DNA of 64,000 bases from Adineta ricciae (lineage: Eukaryota; Rotifera; Eurotatoria; Adinetida; Adinetidae): contig CAJNOJ010000047.1 of the NCBI GenBank assembly GCA_905250025.1, forward strand, positions 434,001 through 498,000, in the 5' to 3' direction. Both the position numbers and the translations under genes were made by a program. This document shows, piece by piece, positions 61,474 to 64,000 of the stretch; position 1 is the stretch's first letter, and every line of letters begins with the position of its first letter. The notes below the pieces were generated by a model. It did not search any database. It was not told where the DNA came from and saw nothing but the letters and a program-made list of their open reading frames with translations.

Positions 61474-62034
61474 NTATCGTCAAGCTGAGCTCGACCAATT
61501 ACGTGCTTCATCCAATTCACTTGTTGATATAACAAATAATCATGGCATTCTCTCATCATTAATTGATCATCCAACAATAAAACGTGATCGACCATTATCG
61601 AGAACATTATCGAACTCTTTACTCGATATGGCATTACCAATCAGTAAGAACGAACAAGAGATATGTCTGTTTATTTATATATCTTAAATTTTTGCTTATT
61701 TCATAGATAATCATCCATCATTACCATGTCGAACTTCTCAATGTTCACTTGATAGTGGAATGGTAAGTAAATAGAAGACGAGATTAGTTACTTCGAAGAT
61801 ATAATCATATCCTTTTCACAACCAAAAAGTGTCCATTCGACATGATTTTATGGTTGCTTTCAGGTTGTGAATAGGATGGATTAACCCATTCTTCTTTTTT
61901 CCTTCTATTCAGATCTATCTATTCGATCAATATTATTATGACTATTGAAGTTCCTCATTTCTCTCTCTCTTTTTTTTTCGTAGATATCATTAACAAATGA
62001 ATTCTCACCAAATAATAGAATATTAACGCGTTGA
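61474..62034 (+). CDS. IQSEC: IQSEC 3' end, second copy (partial)
   Basis: Exons up to 61643, then 61707-61762 and 61984-62034, matching the last three exons of the first IQSEC gene with the same splice sites and stop. Shared coding text includes RQAELDQLRASSNSLVDITN and RDRPLSRTLSNSLLDMALPI. All three exons are intact and changes are mostly silent. Sequence upstream of about 61477 is lost at the N. Confidence 0.88.
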
Positions 62035-62884
62035 AAAGCGAACAACTCAATGTGAACTGATCGATTCGTGTTTCGATAAACCTAGTCAACATGACCTAAA
62101 CAGTTTAACATGTTTTTTCTCTTTTCCTCTTTGTTGTGAAAGATAATAATTACTTGTTTGATTATCAATAAAAAAAACCACTGAGAAAAACTTTTTTTTT
62201 TCATCTTTTCCTGCTTGGCGAGTAATCTTCGCGGCAAAATCAGGAATTAACACTGGATTATGAAGAAGAGATATGTGTGAACAGCTCATGCTAAGAAGAT
62301 ATTGAACAGAAAAATGCGCTTTTTTGTTCGAACCCAAGTAACGAGAAAATCTTGTTTGCCAATGAACTAGACAAATTAATTTCCATGTTATAATCATCTT
62401 CGACAGCACAGGACGCATTGATCTGCATGATTTATCGCATTTCAGATTTGTCTGATGGATTATGGTTGAATGCAAGAGGGAGAACAGATCAGGTTCATCC
62501 CGACCGATGATTGATCAAATCGAAAATGAAGAGGACATGTCTGATCATTAAATTAAACTGTTGTGTAACATCATTGAACAAGACATGGACTTCATGATGA
62601 TGAGGAAGCTCGGACTGACCTTGGCTTCGAAGTCTTGTCTTCGTCTAGTATCAAATATCTTAGATTTACTTGAAAGAGTATCATGTTTATGTTTATTTTT
62701 CGGATAGAATGACAATCTAGTTGGTGCTTTTTGTATAAACAGAATCTGTGTATGCAGAGCAAAGGAGTTTCGATAAATAGAAAAGAAAAGAGTGACATGG
62801 CAATGGATTGCGTTTAGAAACATTGGTTTTTAGAAATGAAATATTGACAAACAAAGCAGATTGAATTGATCTAAAACTAAGCGA
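62035..62884. other. Convergent 3' region, second copy
   Basis: Counterpart of 41236-42102 with several small indels, including a 14-nt insertion near 62626-62639 and fewer ATG repeats near 62596. Treated as noncoding. Confidence 0.5.
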
Positions 62885-64000
62885 TTATTTGATTGACGAA
62901 AGCGAGATCATCGTTGGGTGATAGGATCTTTTGAAATGCTCACTATCGTGATGATTGAAATTGATGCGTCGATTGGCGGGGATAGATGACGAGCGAGATT
63001 TGCTGGTTGATTTGTCATTCGATGATTCAAGACGAGTTGGTAAATGACGATCGTGGGTTTCGTATGAATAATAAGTTAAACTATTGAAATCATCGTGAAA
63101 ACTTCGTCGATATATGTTATTCGAAGGGATTTGTCGAGAGTTAACATATGAATAGTCATGTTTCGATGAACTACTCGATGGTGTGGCACTTGTCGATCGC
63201 CGTGCTGGGCTAAAACTCAAGCGTGAGTTTTTCCCTCGATGTTTACCATCATCATCGTCATCGTCATCGTTATCGCTATTGTCAGTACTGTGATCTTTTA
63301 ATGGCACACGTACATCGCGATTTGAACGAGCTTGGACGCGTGCTTCGCAATCCGGACTTGACGCATGTGATGATTGACGAGAGTATGCGTCCGGTATTGA
63401 AAGTAATGATGCATACGTTTCGTGAAATAGTGGTACAACATTGGCCGGTATTGACGTGAAGTACGGATTATATGCGCGCATGATTTGCCAGTCGGGTTTG
63501 AAATTTTGATTGATTTTTTCAAGTTTAGTGTTCATGTTGTTCTCAAATCGGCGATATCGGCCGATGGGCGTTTTCAAATGTGTCATAGCTTCTTCTTCTT
63601 TTTCGATACGTCGTTTGAGCTGGTACGGCGGATTTGGCAGATTGTAATCCTGTGCGTCGGATGGTGACGTTAAATTCATTGTACGTGAGATAATTGCATG
63701 AATGTTTTCTTTGTTAACTGGATTTGCTTGTTGATCTAAGAGTACAGCGCTTTCCATTTCGCTTTCATGCCGTTGACGCATTAGTTGTAAACATAGGTCG
63801 TTGTTCCGTTGACGATCGTGGATTTGTTCTAGTTTTTGCGAACGTAGAGATTGAGCTTGAGAAGCTTTTAATTCTTCTTCTCGATCCCAAAGCGTTAATT
63901 CTTCTAAACGATTCATTAAACGTCGAATGCGATGTTCACGCCAATTTGGATTCGAACGTACATGAGTCGTTCTTCGAGTATATTTTTTTTCTTCGGGAAC
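62885..64000 (-). CDS. Unknown intronless protein, second copy (5' partial)
   Basis: The frame is open from the window edge at 64000 to the stop at 62885 and matches the C-terminal part of the protein at 42103-43572. The first codons seen (VPEEKKYTRRTTHVRSNP) align with the first copy. Differences are few and conservative: Cys to Phe, Ala to Ser, Asn to Asp, Tyr to His, Lys to Arg, Gln to His, Val to Ile. No stop or frameshift, so this copy also looks functional. The N-terminus, including the RVxF-like motif, lies outside the window. Confidence 0.85.
   Translation of the reverse strand, partial: VPEEKKYTRRTTHVRSNPNWREHRIRRLMNRLEELTLWDREEELKASQAQSLRSQKLEQIHDRQRNNDLCLQLMRQRHESEMESAVLLDQQANPVNKENIHAIISRTMNLTSPSDAQDYNLPNPPYQLKRRIEKEEEAMTHLKTPIGRYRRFENNMNTKLEKINQNFKPDWQIMRAYNPYFTSIPANVVPLFHETYASLLSIPDAYSRQSSHASSPDCEARVQARSNRDVRVPLKDHSTDNSDNDDDDDDDGKHRGKNSRLSFSPARRSTSATPSSSSSKHDYSYVNSRQIPSNNIYRRSFHDDFNSLTYYSYETHDRHLPTRLESSNDKSTSKSRSSSIPANRRINFNHHDSEHFKRSYHPTMISLSSIK

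Larger units (their letters stand above)
61475..64000. repeat. Duplicated segment, copy 2
   Basis: Direct-orientation copy of 40690-43218, offset by about 20.8 kb; it continues past the window edge. Gene order, introns and both reading frames are kept. Confidence 0.9.

Noticed and set aside
1..64000. CRISPR arrays, prokaryotic operons, rRNA or tRNA genes, transposons with coding capacity.
   Set aside because: None recognised by eye. Simple repeats are short, and no reverse transcriptase, transposase or integrase motifs appear in any frame. A tRNAscan run could still find tRNAs I missed.

Overview
This window looks like nuclear DNA of a bdelloid rotifer. That assignment is an inference. The sequence is AT-rich animal DNA with compact genes, and nearly every multi-exon gene is cut by GT-AG introns of about 45-63 nt. 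The genes encode clear animal orthologues (adhesion GPCR, CTCF, MAP1, nuclear receptor, IQSEC, CHK2, STK36, ceramide kinase). Alongside them sit a plant/bacterial-type dynamin, an FG-GAP repeat protein and a near-identical second copy of one segment on the same scaffold; all three fit bdelloids. I built gene models by hand-splicing on GT-AG sites. For most genes the exon lengths add up to an exact multiple of three and the joined protein restores the family motifs.

Layout, left to right. 1-4054: 3' part of an ADGRA-type adhesion GPCR. 4630-6669: FZL-like dynamin GTPase. 7329-8302: unknown membrane protein. 8897-10410: CTCF-like zinc-finger protein interrupted by an N. 10672-11523 (minus): two small unknown genes. 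11679-14691: MAP1/Futsch. 16239-18156 (minus): HR96/NR1J-like nuclear receptor. 21472-24765: formin. 25156-26839: OST3/OST6 (MAGT1/TUSC3) with what looks like a U12-type AT-AC intron. 27085-27972: RWDD2. 28007-28395: SMIM20/phoenixin precursor. 30277-32495: LRR-like membrane protein. 33783-34470: MESD. 36919-41235: IQSEC Arf-GEF, interrupted by an N that removes the core of Sec7. 42103-43572 (minus): unknown single-exon gene. 44721-46261 (minus): CHK2-like FHA kinase. 46476-51879 (minus): STK36/Fused. 52608-54933: ceramide kinase. 55082-56422 (minus): ankyrin-repeat protein. 56841-58075: tandem neuronal-calcium-sensor protein. 58533-60645: GABA transaminase. 61021-61472 (minus): FG-GAP repeat protein cut by an N. 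61474-64000: second copy of the IQSEC 3' end plus the neighbouring unknown gene.

The genes are mostly unrelated housekeeping, signalling and chromatin functions, so this is not one pathway or a single new system. The observations most worth following are: an intron-bearing FZL-type dynamin in an animal; a minor-spliceosome intron next to a 13-nt microexon; a few-percent-diverged direct duplication about 20.8 kb apart that starts at an N; a 34-bp RWDD2-SMIM20 spacing that suggests polycistronic transcription with trans-splicing; a phoenixin precursor without its amidation glycine; and a tandemly duplicated NCS protein. Three single Ns (10061, 39054, 61473) mark places where the sequence is not continuous, and genes crossing them should not be read as biologically truncated.
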